DNA of 16,551 bases from CAZVJU01 sp964627195 (lineage in GTDB: Bacteria; Patescibacteriota; Microgenomatia; UBA8517): contig CAZVJU010000023.1 of assembly GCA_964627195.1 (NCBI GenBank), positions 1-16,551 on the forward strand, given 5' to 3'. The notes beneath the pieces are model-generated. The model saw only the letters and a program-made list of their open reading frames with translations. It was not told the DNA's origin and made no database searches. This document shows, one piece after another, positions 1-6,170 of the stretch; positions within the stretch are counted from its first letter, which is position 1; each line of letters opens with the position of its first letter. A program made the position numbers and the translations under genes.

Positions 1-749
1 CTTATGATTCGGAAGAGGCCCTTAGCCTTGCAGAGAAAGTAACAAAGACAATGTATACCGTTGCTTTTGATGCTTCTTGCGAAATTGCTGAGGAAAAAGG
101 GCCCTTTCCCTTAGTTAAAGATTCCATTTGGGCTAATAAGAAACGGAAGCCTCGTAACGTTGCACTTATGACTTTCCCTCCGTCAAGTGGCAACGCAGTT
201 ATATGTGAAACTTCTTTCGGGATAGAGCCGTATTTTGCACTAGCTTATGAGCAGAACGTTCTAGATGGGATGAGACTGAGGACAATAATCCCTTTGTTTA
301 TTAAAAAACTAAAAGAGCGTGGTATTTACACTGACGAATTAATTCAGAAAATAATTGATAATCACGGAAGTATTCAAGGACTCAAAGAAATTCCTGCTGA
401 TCTTAGAAGAATTTTTAAAGTTGCCCATGATGTTGATTGGCGAGACCATATTAAAATGCAGGCTGCATTTCAAAAATGGACCGATAATGCTATCACCAAA
501 ACTATAAATATGCCTTCCTCAGCCACTCCAAACGATATAGAAGAAGCTTATGTTTTGGCGTGGAAACTCGGATGTAAGGGTCTAACAGTTTATAGAGACA
601 AGACTAAAAAGGATCAGGTTTTCGAATTTGGTGGAAGCAAGGGAATGGAGGAGAAAGTCAAAATGTGCCCGACCTGCGATTTACCATTGAAGAGAGACAA
701 GAAGTGTTACAAATGCGCCAGGTGCGGTTTTAGCACCTGTGAATTGTAA
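1..749 (+). CDS. nrdJ: Adenosylcobalamin-dependent (class II) ribonucleoside-diphosphate/triphosphate reductase, C-terminal part
   Basis: The reading frame is open from base 3, so this is the 3' end of a gene that begins left of the window; about 248 residues are visible. The enzyme reduces ribonucleotides to deoxyribonucleotides in the cytoplasm. Visible hallmarks are RNVALMTF, the GIEPYFALAY block of the barrel, an LGCKGLTVYRD motif near the end, and a C-terminal zinc-ribbon-like tail (CPTC...CYKCARCG...C) typical of class II enzymes, which carries redox cysteines. The substrate phosphate-binding loop, usually close to APTGTIS in this family, reads PPSSGNA here. The active-site Cys/Glu region lies outside the window. 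A cobalamin adenosyltransferase at 7568-8110 would supply the cofactor. A terminator follows at 849-881. Family assignment is secure; the exact substrate level (NDP or NTP) cannot be told. Confidence 0.93.
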   Translation, partial: YDSEEALSLAEKVTKTMYTVAFDASCEIAEEKGPFPLVKDSIWANKKRKPRNVALMTFPPSSGNAVICETSFGIEPYFALAYEQNVLDGMRLRTIIPLFIKKLKERGIYTDELIQKIIDNHGSIQGLKEIPADLRRIFKVAHDVDWRDHIKMQAAFQKWTDNAITKTINMPSSATPNDIEEAYVLAWKLGCKGLTVYRDKTKKDQVFEFGGSKGMEEKVKMCPTCDLPLKRDKKCYKCARCGFSTCEL

Positions 750-772
750 CCTGTTCTTTAAAAGAAAAATTA

Positions 773-827
773 TACTCACCAATCCGGTGCTTCGACGGTT
801 GGTTAAGAGAAATTTGCTAGGTGAGTA
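773..827 (+). ncRNA. Possible small structured RNA downstream of nrdJ
   Basis: TACTCACC (773-780) can pair perfectly with GGTGAGTA (820-827). Inside lies a competing stem in which CCAA/CCG (779-786, one bulged T) pairs with CGGTTGG (796-802) around a short loop. About 20 nt downstream comes a strong intrinsic terminator (849-881). This could be a short RNA, or a structured 3' UTR of nrdJ protecting its mRNA. I recognise no known RNA family. The GGTTGGTTAAGAG segment faintly resembles a tRNA D-arm, but no tRNA can be built around it. Confidence 0.35.
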
Positions 828-848
828 AATATAGGTGAAATTAATATG

Positions 849-881
849 AAGGCTCCCTAGAAGAATAAAGGAGCCTTTTTT
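849..881 (+). terminator. Rho-independent terminator after nrdJ
   Basis: AAGGCTCC (849-856), a 13-nt loop and GGAGCCTT (870-877) form a perfect 8-bp stem that runs into a T tract (876-881). It would end the nrdJ transcript or the possible small RNA just upstream. Confidence 0.88.
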
Positions 882-894
882 GTTGTATTAAAGT

Positions 895-1026
895 TCGTGA
901 TTTCTGCGAGGCAACTATCGTTGCGCCCGTAGTTAAAAGGATATAGCAAGGATTTGCTAAATCCTAGTTAAGAGTTCGAATCTCTTCGGGCGCACCTAAT
1001 AACTAGTTGCCTCGCAAAGACCACGA
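895..1026. repeat. 23-nt imperfect inverted repeat enclosing a tRNA gene
   Basis: The left arm 895-917 and right arm 1004-1026 match in 20 of 23 positions as inverted copies. The inner 13 nt (TGCGAGGCAACTA at 905-917; TAGTTGCCTCGCA at 1004-1016) are perfect. The arms lie 5 nt before and 7 nt after the tRNA (923-996). In the transcript they would form a long helix carrying the tRNA on top. They could be processing signals or the ends of a small (~132 bp) mobile cassette. No T tract follows, so it is not a simple terminator. Confidence 0.8.
923..994 (+). tRNA. tRNA with anticodon GCT on an arginine-type, short-variable-loop body
   Basis: A complete cloverleaf is visible. The acceptor is GCGCCCG (923-929) with CGGGCGC (987-993), and the discriminator is A994. 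The D-stem is GTTA/TAGC with loop AAAGGATA. The anticodon stem is AGGAT/ATCCT with loop TTGCTAA (954-960). The variable loop is only 4 nt (966-969). The T-arm is AAGAG-TTCGAAT-CTCTT. The anticodon GCT would read the serine codons AGU/AGC, but bacterial tRNA-Ser has a long variable arm, which is absent. The acceptor and GGAT D-loop resemble bacterial tRNA-Arg, and the arginine identity elements A20, C35 and U36 are present. It may be charged with arginine, or be a mutated or inactive tRNA-Arg. CC follows the discriminator (995-996). Confidence 0.85.
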
Positions 1027-1155
1027 TGACAAAGTGCTATATTCTTAAACATCGGATTGCCGTTAGTTTATGAAGTTCTATTTGGACAGCAGGCATTATA
1101 CATCCATCTTTGCTTAGATGTAAAACAAAGTCAACAACAATTTAGGAATTTGAAC

Positions 1156-1959
1156 TTACAGCAATTTACTTCTTTCTTCTTTAATTTTTTTTACAAACCT
1201 TTGAAGTCTTTCGGGATCGGTTTCTCCTAGAAACTTCCCATCTTTTCTAAAAGTTGAGCCGACGATAAAGCCATCTGCAAGTAGTAGATAGGTTTTGATG
1301 TTTTCAGGAGTCATACCGGAACCTATTATAACCGGAAGTTTGGTAATACTTTTTGCCTTTTTAAGATCGTCTTCTTTCGGTTCAATTCCCGTAAATTGAC
1401 TGGTAACAATAACTCCATCTACCAAGAAAAACTCAGCCTGCATTATTTCATCCGTAATGTCTAAGTCAGCAGTTAAAGCGTGAGCAGAGTGTTTCTTCTT
1501 GACATCGGCAAAAACTTTTATATGTTCGCTTTTGATTTCCTTTCTTCTTCTAAGAAGAGGGCCTGCACAACCTTCAATTATTCCGCTTCCGCCAACGTGT
1601 GCAAAAACATAACTTTCGACTCTTATATAATCAAGATCTGCTTCTGCAGCTATTTCCAAGGACGTAATGTTTGCTGCCTCAAGCATTTGAATTCCTATTG
1701 GTTTATCAAATCTTTTTCTAATCTCTTTTGCTATTTGAGTCATGAGTTTTATTGCATCAACCGGTAAAGGCGGTTTCATATAGGGAAGATCGAAGTCGTT
1801 TTCAAGAATTACACTATCCACATCTACAGTCTTATACATTTCAAGATCTCTTAATGCTTCTTTGATGATCTTTTTATTATCGCCTTCGTAGAGTGGGGAA
1901 TCCGGAAGAGCACGGACAGCGATCATTGCGGCTAAGAATTTCGGCGGTAAATTTCGCAT
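1156..1959 (-). CDS. BtpA/SgcQ family TIM-barrel protein
   Basis: 267 residues, close to the usual family length. The BtpA family is a TIM-barrel family first linked to photosystem I stability in cyanobacteria, but it is widespread in non-photosynthetic bacteria and archaea, where its reaction is unknown. Diagnostic blocks in order: LENDFDLPY, IGIQML, DYIRVESYVFAHVGG followed by GIIEGCAGPLLRRRKEI, FADVKKKHS, DGVIVTSQFTGIEP, PVIIGSGMTPENI (phosphate-binding-like loop) and ADGFIVGSTFRKDGKF. The start at 1959 is supported by a -10 element only 7 nt upstream and no Shine-Dalgarno sequence. It lies 24 nt downstream of the dCTP-deaminase-like gene on the same strand but appears to have its own promoter. 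A role in nucleotide or sugar-phosphate metabolism is only a guess from context. Confidence 0.85.
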   Translation of the reverse strand: MRNLPPKFLAAMIAVRALPDSPLYEGDNKKIIKEALRDLEMYKTVDVDSVILENDFDLPYMKPPLPVDAIKLMTQIAKEIRKRFDKPIGIQMLEAANITSLEIAAEADLDYIRVESYVFAHVGGSGIIEGCAGPLLRRRKEIKSEHIKVFADVKKKHSAHALTADLDITDEIMQAEFFLVDGVIVTSQFTGIEPKEDDLKKAKSITKLPVIIGSGMTPENIKTYLLLADGFIVGSTFRKDGKFLGETDPERLQRFVKKIKEERSKLL

Positions 1960-1966
1960 GACTGGG

Positions 1967-1972
1967 ATTATA
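1967..1972 (-). promoter_or_regulatory. -10 element of btpA-like gene (leaderless)
   Basis: On the minus strand TATAAT occupies 1972-1967, and the ATG (1959) follows after 7 nt. Transcription would start at or next to the start codon. The surrounding block (TTTCGCAT, a few bases, GGGATTATAATAC at 1953-1976) is repeated at 2611-2635 upstream of the next plus-strand gene. There the palindromic ATTATAAT serves the other direction. Confidence 0.6.
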
Positions 1973-1983
1973 ATACACTAAAC

Positions 1984-2526
1984 TTATATTTGTTTCTCCT
2001 TGCCTTTGGTGGTTTCTCTTCCTCCTTGCCACTGGCCTCTATAGGTATGGATTGGTTTACCTTTTATTTCATGGAAATAGATTGAAACATAGCGTGCCCC
2101 CAATTCAACTTTGACAGGGATTGGCCCTTCGTTAATAACAGAGAAAAATAATGGTCCATGATAACCCGGATTTGCAAGACCAGTCCGTACATTTAGTCCG
2201 CACCGGAAAGTTGTGCTTCTGGGTTTAAAGACAGCTGCAATATTTTCAGGAAGATTAACACTCTCAATTGTTTTGGTTAAGTAATATTTTCCGGGATCAA
2301 ATGTAAAACTCGTTCTTTTTTTAGGATTAAACGATGCTACTTCTATGAGATCCGGCGTTTCTCTTTCATCAATTCCCAAAAAGGCCTTTCCTTTTAATGC
2401 ATAAACTTTTTCAAGTCTCAAATCAAAAACGCACCCTTCGGGGTCATTTAACTCACGCTCCGACAGATTTTCAACAAGGTTTTGAGATGTTAGTAATTTT
2501 TTTAGTTTGGAGTGTCCTAGAATCAT
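1984..2526 (-). CDS. dCTP deaminase/dUTPase-fold protein with altered catalytic residues
   Basis: 180 residues. The trimeric dUTPase/dCTP-deaminase fold is recognised by PRSTTFRCG (102-110, phosphate-binding RS motif), ANPGYHGPL (118-126), ELGARYVSIYF (141-151) and the C-terminal YRGQWQGGR (162-170), which resembles the dCTP deaminase tail. Family members make dUMP or dUTP for dTMP synthesis. Two catalytic positions differ. The usual IDPGxxG Asp is Asn (119), and the catalytic Glu of the LEFxN motif (Glu138 in E. coli Dcd) is Ser129 in LFFSVIN. It may therefore be a different activity, a regulator or a structural paralog. A weak GGAAGG lies about 13 nt upstream of the ATG. It sits among other dNTP genes and directly upstream of btpA-like. 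Confidence 0.75.
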   Translation of the reverse strand: MILGHSKLKKLLTSQNLVENLSERELNDPEGCVFDLRLEKVYALKGKAFLGIDERETPDLIEVASFNPKKRTSFTFDPGKYYLTKTIESVNLPENIAAVFKPRSTTFRCGLNVRTGLANPGYHGPLFFSVINEGPIPVKVELGARYVSIYFHEIKGKPIHTYRGQWQGGRETTKGKEKQI

Positions 2527-2627
2527 ACTTTTTTTCGAACCTTCCTATACTTCTTAGCAAATTCTAAAAGTTTTTAGAGGTTAATTTCTCCTAAAAATTT
2601 ACCACGCAGCTTTCGCATTAAAGGGAT

Positions 2628-2633
2628 TATAAT
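2628..2633 (+). promoter_or_regulatory. -10 element of the small WYL-like gene
   Basis: TATAAT lies 11 nt before the ATG at 2645. No Shine-Dalgarno sequence is present, so the 5' UTR would be only a few bases. It lies in the block shared with the btpA promoter (see 1967-1972). Confidence 0.5.
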
Positions 2634-2644
2634 ACTTAGAATAT

Positions 2645-2845
2645 ATGATTAGCAATGCACCCCCGCTTTCTTTTGACTACTTAAATTGGGAAGGGAAAAG
2701 GGCAGTTAGGTACGTTCAGCCCATAAGAATTTGGTACGGAAGTACTAAGTGGCATCCTAAAAAGCAATGGCTCTTGAAAGCACTCGATGTGGACAAAAAT
2801 GAAGAGAGAGACTTTGCTATTAAGGATATTCAGAAATTCCTTTAA
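2645..2845 (+). CDS. Small WYL-like protein (hypothetical)
   Basis: 66 residues. The pattern IRIWYGSTKWHPKKQWLLKA, then DVDKNEERDFAIKDI, resembles the core of WYL-type SH3-like domains (W-L-A-D ... R-F-x-x-x-I), which bind nucleotides or nucleic acid in regulators. Here the domain would stand alone, without a DNA-binding part. It is preceded by a convincing -10 element and is about 85 nt upstream of the NUDIX gene on the same strand, so the two may be functionally linked. The WYL relationship is a pattern judgement, not a proven homology. Confidence 0.6.
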   Translation: MISNAPPLSFDYLNWEGKRAVRYVQPIRIWYGSTKWHPKKQWLLKALDVDKNEERDFAIKDIQKFL

Positions 2846-2906
2846 CCTTTTTTTATAGGTTTTAAGTATTGCAAGAAAAGTAATAATCAGTAAAATGGTG
2901 TCACTG

Positions 2907-2928
2907 CCCTCCGAAAGGTGGGTTTTTT
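2907..2928 (+). promoter_or_regulatory. Terminator-like hairpin covering the ribosome-binding site of the NUDIX gene
   Basis: CCCTCC (2907-2912), loop GAAA and GGTGGG (2917-2922) form a stem with a single T-T mismatch, followed by six T (2923-2928) and then A-ATG (2930). The 3' arm GGTGGG is the only candidate Shine-Dalgarno sequence of the gene, and the 5' arm CCTCC copies the anti-Shine-Dalgarno sequence. The element could attenuate transcription, hide the ribosome-binding site, or both. Confidence 0.5.
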
Positions 2929-2929
2929 A

Positions 2930-3844
2930 ATGGCAAGAAAAAAGAAAAAGGTGACGGAAAGATCTTCGGAGACAAAATTCGCTAAGAAAATATTTGTACT
3001 TTCGATTCCCCATACAATAAAAGCCAAAAAGGAGGTCATACCACTACCTGAAAAGACTTCACTCTTTGTTCCTAAGGAACATTTGATAAACGAAGAAAAC
3101 GGGTTTGAGAAGTCGATTTTCTCCGGCGAAGTCCTGGTAAGCAGGGATATAAAAAAGGTACTTAAAACTGTTTTTACGCACGGAAATATTGCCAAAAGGT
3201 ATGGTGAAGGAGGACTTGAGCAAGATCCGGCAAGGCAACAAATTATTGTTTATACGATGGTCACCTGTCAAAAACACCTTTTGTGGTATCAGCGGGCAGA
3301 ATTGACTACAAAAAAAGATGAGGTTATAGTAGAGCCTCGTTTACAGGGAAGGTTCTCAGTTGGTTTTGGTGGTCACAAAACTCGTGATGACATTGACTTA
3401 GGTAGGGAAGAACTTTTTTTTCTTCGTGATTTGTTGCCGGGAATAGAAGGTGAAATCAGTACCTTAATCGGTATTAACAAGGGTTTATTTTCCGAAGTGG
3501 AAGAAGAGATAGGTCTTTCAAGAGATCAGATTAAAAACTTAACAATTCTCGGGGCATTTTATGATGCCAGATTTTTAGATCCTCTGGATAAAATTCAAGT
3601 AGAGTGGGCGCATACTGCAATTGGCGCAGTTATTGAGATCGAACCGTTATTTACGAACCATTTAACGTTCAGACTAAGCGAAATAAAAAAAGCTTGGTGG
3701 ATACCTTTTGAGGGGGTGGAGAAGGAATTCGAGACTAGAATGCTGGACTGGATCGAGGGAAAGGGGCCAAGAGTTGAGAGGTGGAGTGAGGTTTTGATCA
3801 AAGAATTTTGGCAAGACTATTTGTCTTCTTTAAATAAGAAGTAA
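2930..3844 (+). CDS. NUDIX hydrolase family protein (COG4112-like)
   Basis: 304 residues from the ATG at 2930. An upstream GTG at 2918 is in frame but lies inside the Shine-Dalgarno-like AAGGTGG, so 2930 is preferred. The first ~25 residues are Lys-rich. Next comes QDPARQQIIVYTMV and LLWYQR, then RLQGRFSVGFGGHKTRDD and a NUDIX box ending in SEVEEEIGL, with the metal-binding EVEEE glutamates present and the usual Arg before them replaced by Ser. This order matches the predicted phosphoesterase branch of the MutT/NUDIX family. NUDIX enzymes cleave nucleoside diphosphates linked to another moiety; the substrate is unknown. The C-terminal ~50 residues (WWIPFEGVEKEFETRMLDW) look helical. Its place among dNTP genes would suit a nucleotide-sanitising role, which is inference. 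Confidence 0.8.
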   Translation: MARKKKKVTERSSETKFAKKIFVLSIPHTIKAKKEVIPLPEKTSLFVPKEHLINEENGFEKSIFSGEVLVSRDIKKVLKTVFTHGNIAKRYGEGGLEQDPARQQIIVYTMVTCQKHLLWYQRAELTTKKDEVIVEPRLQGRFSVGFGGHKTRDDIDLGREELFFLRDLLPGIEGEISTLIGINKGLFSEVEEEIGLSRDQIKNLTILGAFYDARFLDPLDKIQVEWAHTAIGAVIEIEPLFTNHLTFRLSEIKKAWWIPFEGVEKEFETRMLDWIEGKGPRVERWSEVLIKEFWQDYLSSLNKK

Positions 3845-3863
3845 GTAGATATTTCTTTATTGC

Positions 3864-3906
3864 CAGTTGATTTGTTAACCCCTCTAATGTTAAAAAGTCT
3901 CAACTG
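3864..3906 (+). promoter_or_regulatory. Inverted repeat directly upstream of the thyX-like start
   Basis: CAGTTGA (3864-3870) is mirrored by TCAACTG (3900-3906), which abuts the ATG at 3907. TTAAC/GTTAA form a second nested pair inside. No Shine-Dalgarno sequence precedes the ATG. The element could be an operator or an mRNA hairpin controlling the thyX-DNPH1-tmk operon. Confidence 0.45.
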
Positions 3907-5712
3907 ATGCCTGACAATAATACAGTTTTTAAATTTATTGATGCTCTTAATATTTCTGACAAGTATCCGTTTCCCTACATTCCGGAAAAATTTACTAAGG
4001 AAGAGAAAAAGATACTTCTGCAATTTTTTACGAACGTAGATAAGCCGATTTTTGCCATTCACAATCTTCCGCAGGAGGTTATCGGAGCGATGTTTTCCCG
4101 CTACTCTCGCTCAGCGAAAAGTGTCCGCAGGCTTTTTTTAGATGAATTTTGGACAGCAAGTGAACTTGGTATTAAGAAAGCAACCAGAGTGGGCGGTGAC
4201 GACTTGGTAAAAGCCAGAGAACGGACTAAGAACTTCTATCAACGCGTCTTTGCCGAGTACGGTGATGACTCCGTCATCCAAATGGGAAGCGTACACATTG
4301 CATTTGAATTTGTTTCCCAGTTAATTGGTGCAAAAGCAGTTGAGGATCAACGAGTCGCCTCCGCCTATATTGAAAAATCAACACGCTATCTTGATTTCGG
4401 CAGTCAAGTAAACGGTCATTATCTTTTTATGGAACCGCCGGAAATTATGGAATCGGAATTTGCCCAGGAATTTCTCGATTGGAATAAGGCGCTTTTTGAC
4501 GCCTACAACAAACATCTTCCCAAAATGATTGTCCATCTGTCAGAAAAATATCCATTGGAAAAACAGATTATAGAAGATAGTTTATCTGGCAATAAAGTAA
4601 AGTTTACAGATATTAGAAATAATGAAGAGAGGGTAAATATTGAAAATGCTTATAAACGTGCCTTAAAAGCAAAAGCATTTGATACAATCAGATCCTTTTT
4701 GCCGATTACCACGGTAACCAATTTAGGTGCTCATTTTTCCGGCCACGCAGCAGAAACTACCATCAATAAAATGCTTGCCTCGCCCTATTCCGAAGCGCGG
4801 GTAATGGGAAAGGCAGCGTTAGAGGAAATTCTCAAAGTAACTCCGAATTTCATGCAAAATATTGATCATCAGTTTGGCGAGATTGCGAGGCAGTATCGGA
4901 TGGACGTAAGAGAGAAAGCTGATGAAATTGGTGAGAGGTGGGGAAAAAAGATAGAAAAGAAAGCCGGCCGTGATGTTTCCATTGTTGATTGGGACAAAGA
5001 TGCAGATATTAAATTGGCATCGCAAATTCTTTATATAGCTAATAAAAGTCAATTTGCGAAAAGGGACATTATCAGATGGGCGAAAAAAGTAAAACACTCG
5101 GAAGGGAAACGGTGGAGTCCGACTCTCGTTAAAATAATCCTCTCAGCAGTTCCTGATAGAAAAAAAGACGGAAGAAACAGGCGACAGAAACTCCCAAGGG
5201 CATTCGAACATGTTTACATAGAGGTAGATTTTTTCGACAATATCGGCACCTATAAAGATTTGCAGCGTAATCGGATGAGCTCTACCGAGCGGCAGGCGTA
5301 TCGCGCAGATGACCTTTATATTCCTAAAGAATATCAAGATAAAGGAATGGAAGATGTTCTCGGGGATTATCTAAAGCTTGCTGGTAAAACACTAACTTTG
5401 CAAAAAAAATTACTAACAAGCGGCGATAAAAAGCTTTTTTCTGCGGCGGAGTACATTACTTTACTTGGGAATAAAGTGCGCTTTAATGTTCGGGCAAATA
5501 TCCGTCAATGGGTCTTTTTTTCTGAGCTTCGGACAATTGCAGGTGGGCATCCGACATATCGGCGAGCTCTCCAGGAAGCAACCCGTCACATAATTACCAA
5601 AATGCCGTTTCTTGAAACTTTATTTACCCACACTGATTGGACAGAAGATTATGGTTTGGGCAGACTAAAGGCGGAAATTTCAACCCAGGAAAGACTTTCT
5701 AAAATAAAATGA
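3907..5712 (+). CDS. Two-lobed ThyX-like (flavin-dependent thymidylate synthase superfamily) protein
   Basis: 601 residues, about 2.5 times the usual ThyX (~220-250). Two ThyX-like lobes can be seen. The first has SVHIAFEFVSQLIGAKAVEDQR and a degenerate signature QRVASAYIEKSTRY (148-161), where classical ThyX has RHRxxSxNExSxRY. The second has YKDLQRNRMSSTERQAY (around 450-465) and, near 525-555, RFNVRANIRQWVFFSELRT...RRALQEATRHI, which resembles the ThyX C-terminal substrate-binding block. ThyX makes dTMP from dUMP with FAD and methylene-tetrahydrofolate. Because neither signature is classical, activity is not certain. It is the first gene of an operon with a DNPH1-like enzyme and dTMP kinase (ATGA overlaps), which supports a dTMP role. 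No other thymidylate synthase is in the window. Confidence 0.78.
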   Translation: MPDNNTVFKFIDALNISDKYPFPYIPEKFTKEEKKILLQFFTNVDKPIFAIHNLPQEVIGAMFSRYSRSAKSVRRLFLDEFWTASELGIKKATRVGGDDLVKARERTKNFYQRVFAEYGDDSVIQMGSVHIAFEFVSQLIGAKAVEDQRVASAYIEKSTRYLDFGSQVNGHYLFMEPPEIMESEFAQEFLDWNKALFDAYNKHLPKMIVHLSEKYPLEKQIIEDSLSGNKVKFTDIRNNEERVNIENAYKRALKAKAFDTIRSFLPITTVTNLGAHFSGHAAETTINKMLASPYSEARVMGKAALEEILKVTPNFMQNIDHQFGEIARQYRMDVREKADEIGERWGKKIEKKAGRDVSIVDWDKDADIKLASQILYIANKSQFAKRDIIRWAKKVKHSEGKRWSPTLVKIILSAVPDRKKDGRNRRQKLPRAFEHVYIEVDFFDNIGTYKDLQRNRMSSTERQAYRADDLYIPKEYQDKGMEDVLGDYLKLAGKTLTLQKKLLTSGDKKLFSAAEYITLLGNKVRFNVRANIRQWVFFSELRTIAGGHPTYRRALQEATRHIITKMPFLETLFTHTDWTEDYGLGRLKAEISTQERLSKIK

Positions 5713-6170
5713 AAATATATTTAGCTGGTTCAATGGCTGGCGGACGGGATTACGCAGATGGTCTGGTTGCGATAAATAAAGTTTTAATAGAATTGGGCCA
5801 TATTGTTCTTACTCCTTTTGTTGTGGATCCTAAAATTAACGAACAAAGATTTCCTAAGTTAAAAGGAGTAAAAAGAGCTCGGGCGATTTTTGAAGAAGAT
5901 ATTGAATTAGTTACCGAGTCAGATACAATCATTGCTGAGGTATCACAACCATCAACAGGTGTTGGGACTGAGCTGGGATATGCCTTAGGATTAATTCGAT
6001 TAGCCAAAAAGCGTAAACCAATTCTTCTTCTCAGACACAAAAGTCTGGAGAAAGTACCTACTTCTAACCTCATTATAGGTAATCCTCATGCGACCTTTTC
6101 GTATTATGATAAAGGATCGGTAGGTAGTGTAGTATGGAATTTTTTAAATAAATTAAGTAAGAAGAAATGA
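5709..6170 (+). CDS. Nucleoside 2-deoxyribosyltransferase / 2'-deoxynucleoside 5'-phosphate N-hydrolase-like protein
   Basis: 153 residues, the usual length. N-terminal KIYLAGSMAGGRDYADG is the substrate-binding loop of the family. EEDIELVTESDTIIAEVSQPS and GVGTELGYALGL carry the conserved Asp and the catalytic Glu. The GVGTELG form with IFEEDIE is closest to DNPH1/Rcl, which splits the N-glycosidic bond of deoxynucleoside monophosphates; related enzymes move deoxyribose between bases. The ATG overlaps the thyX-like stop (ATGA at 5709-5712), and its own stop overlaps the tmk start (ATGA at 6167-6170), so the three are translationally coupled. It likely adjusts the deoxynucleotide pool or removes abnormal dNMPs. 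Choice between hydrolase and transferase is open. Confidence 0.85.
   Translation: MKIYLAGSMAGGRDYADGLVAINKVLIELGHIVLTPFVVDPKINEQRFPKLKGVKRARAIFEEDIELVTESDTIIAEVSQPSTGVGTELGYALGLIRLAKKRKPILLLRHKSLEKVPTSNLIIGNPHATFSYYDKGSVGSVVWNFLNKLSKKK

Noticed and set aside
923..994. Plain annotation as tRNA-Ser(GCU)
   Set aside because: The variable loop is 4 nt; bacterial tRNA-Ser needs a long variable arm.
1480..1767. Plus-strand open frame within the btpA-like gene
   Set aside because: Antisense shadow of a gene with clear family motifs.
3864..3906. Terminator between the NUDIX and thyX-like genes
   Set aside because: The inverted repeat is AT-rich with a large internal loop and no T tract follows; it abuts a start codon instead.
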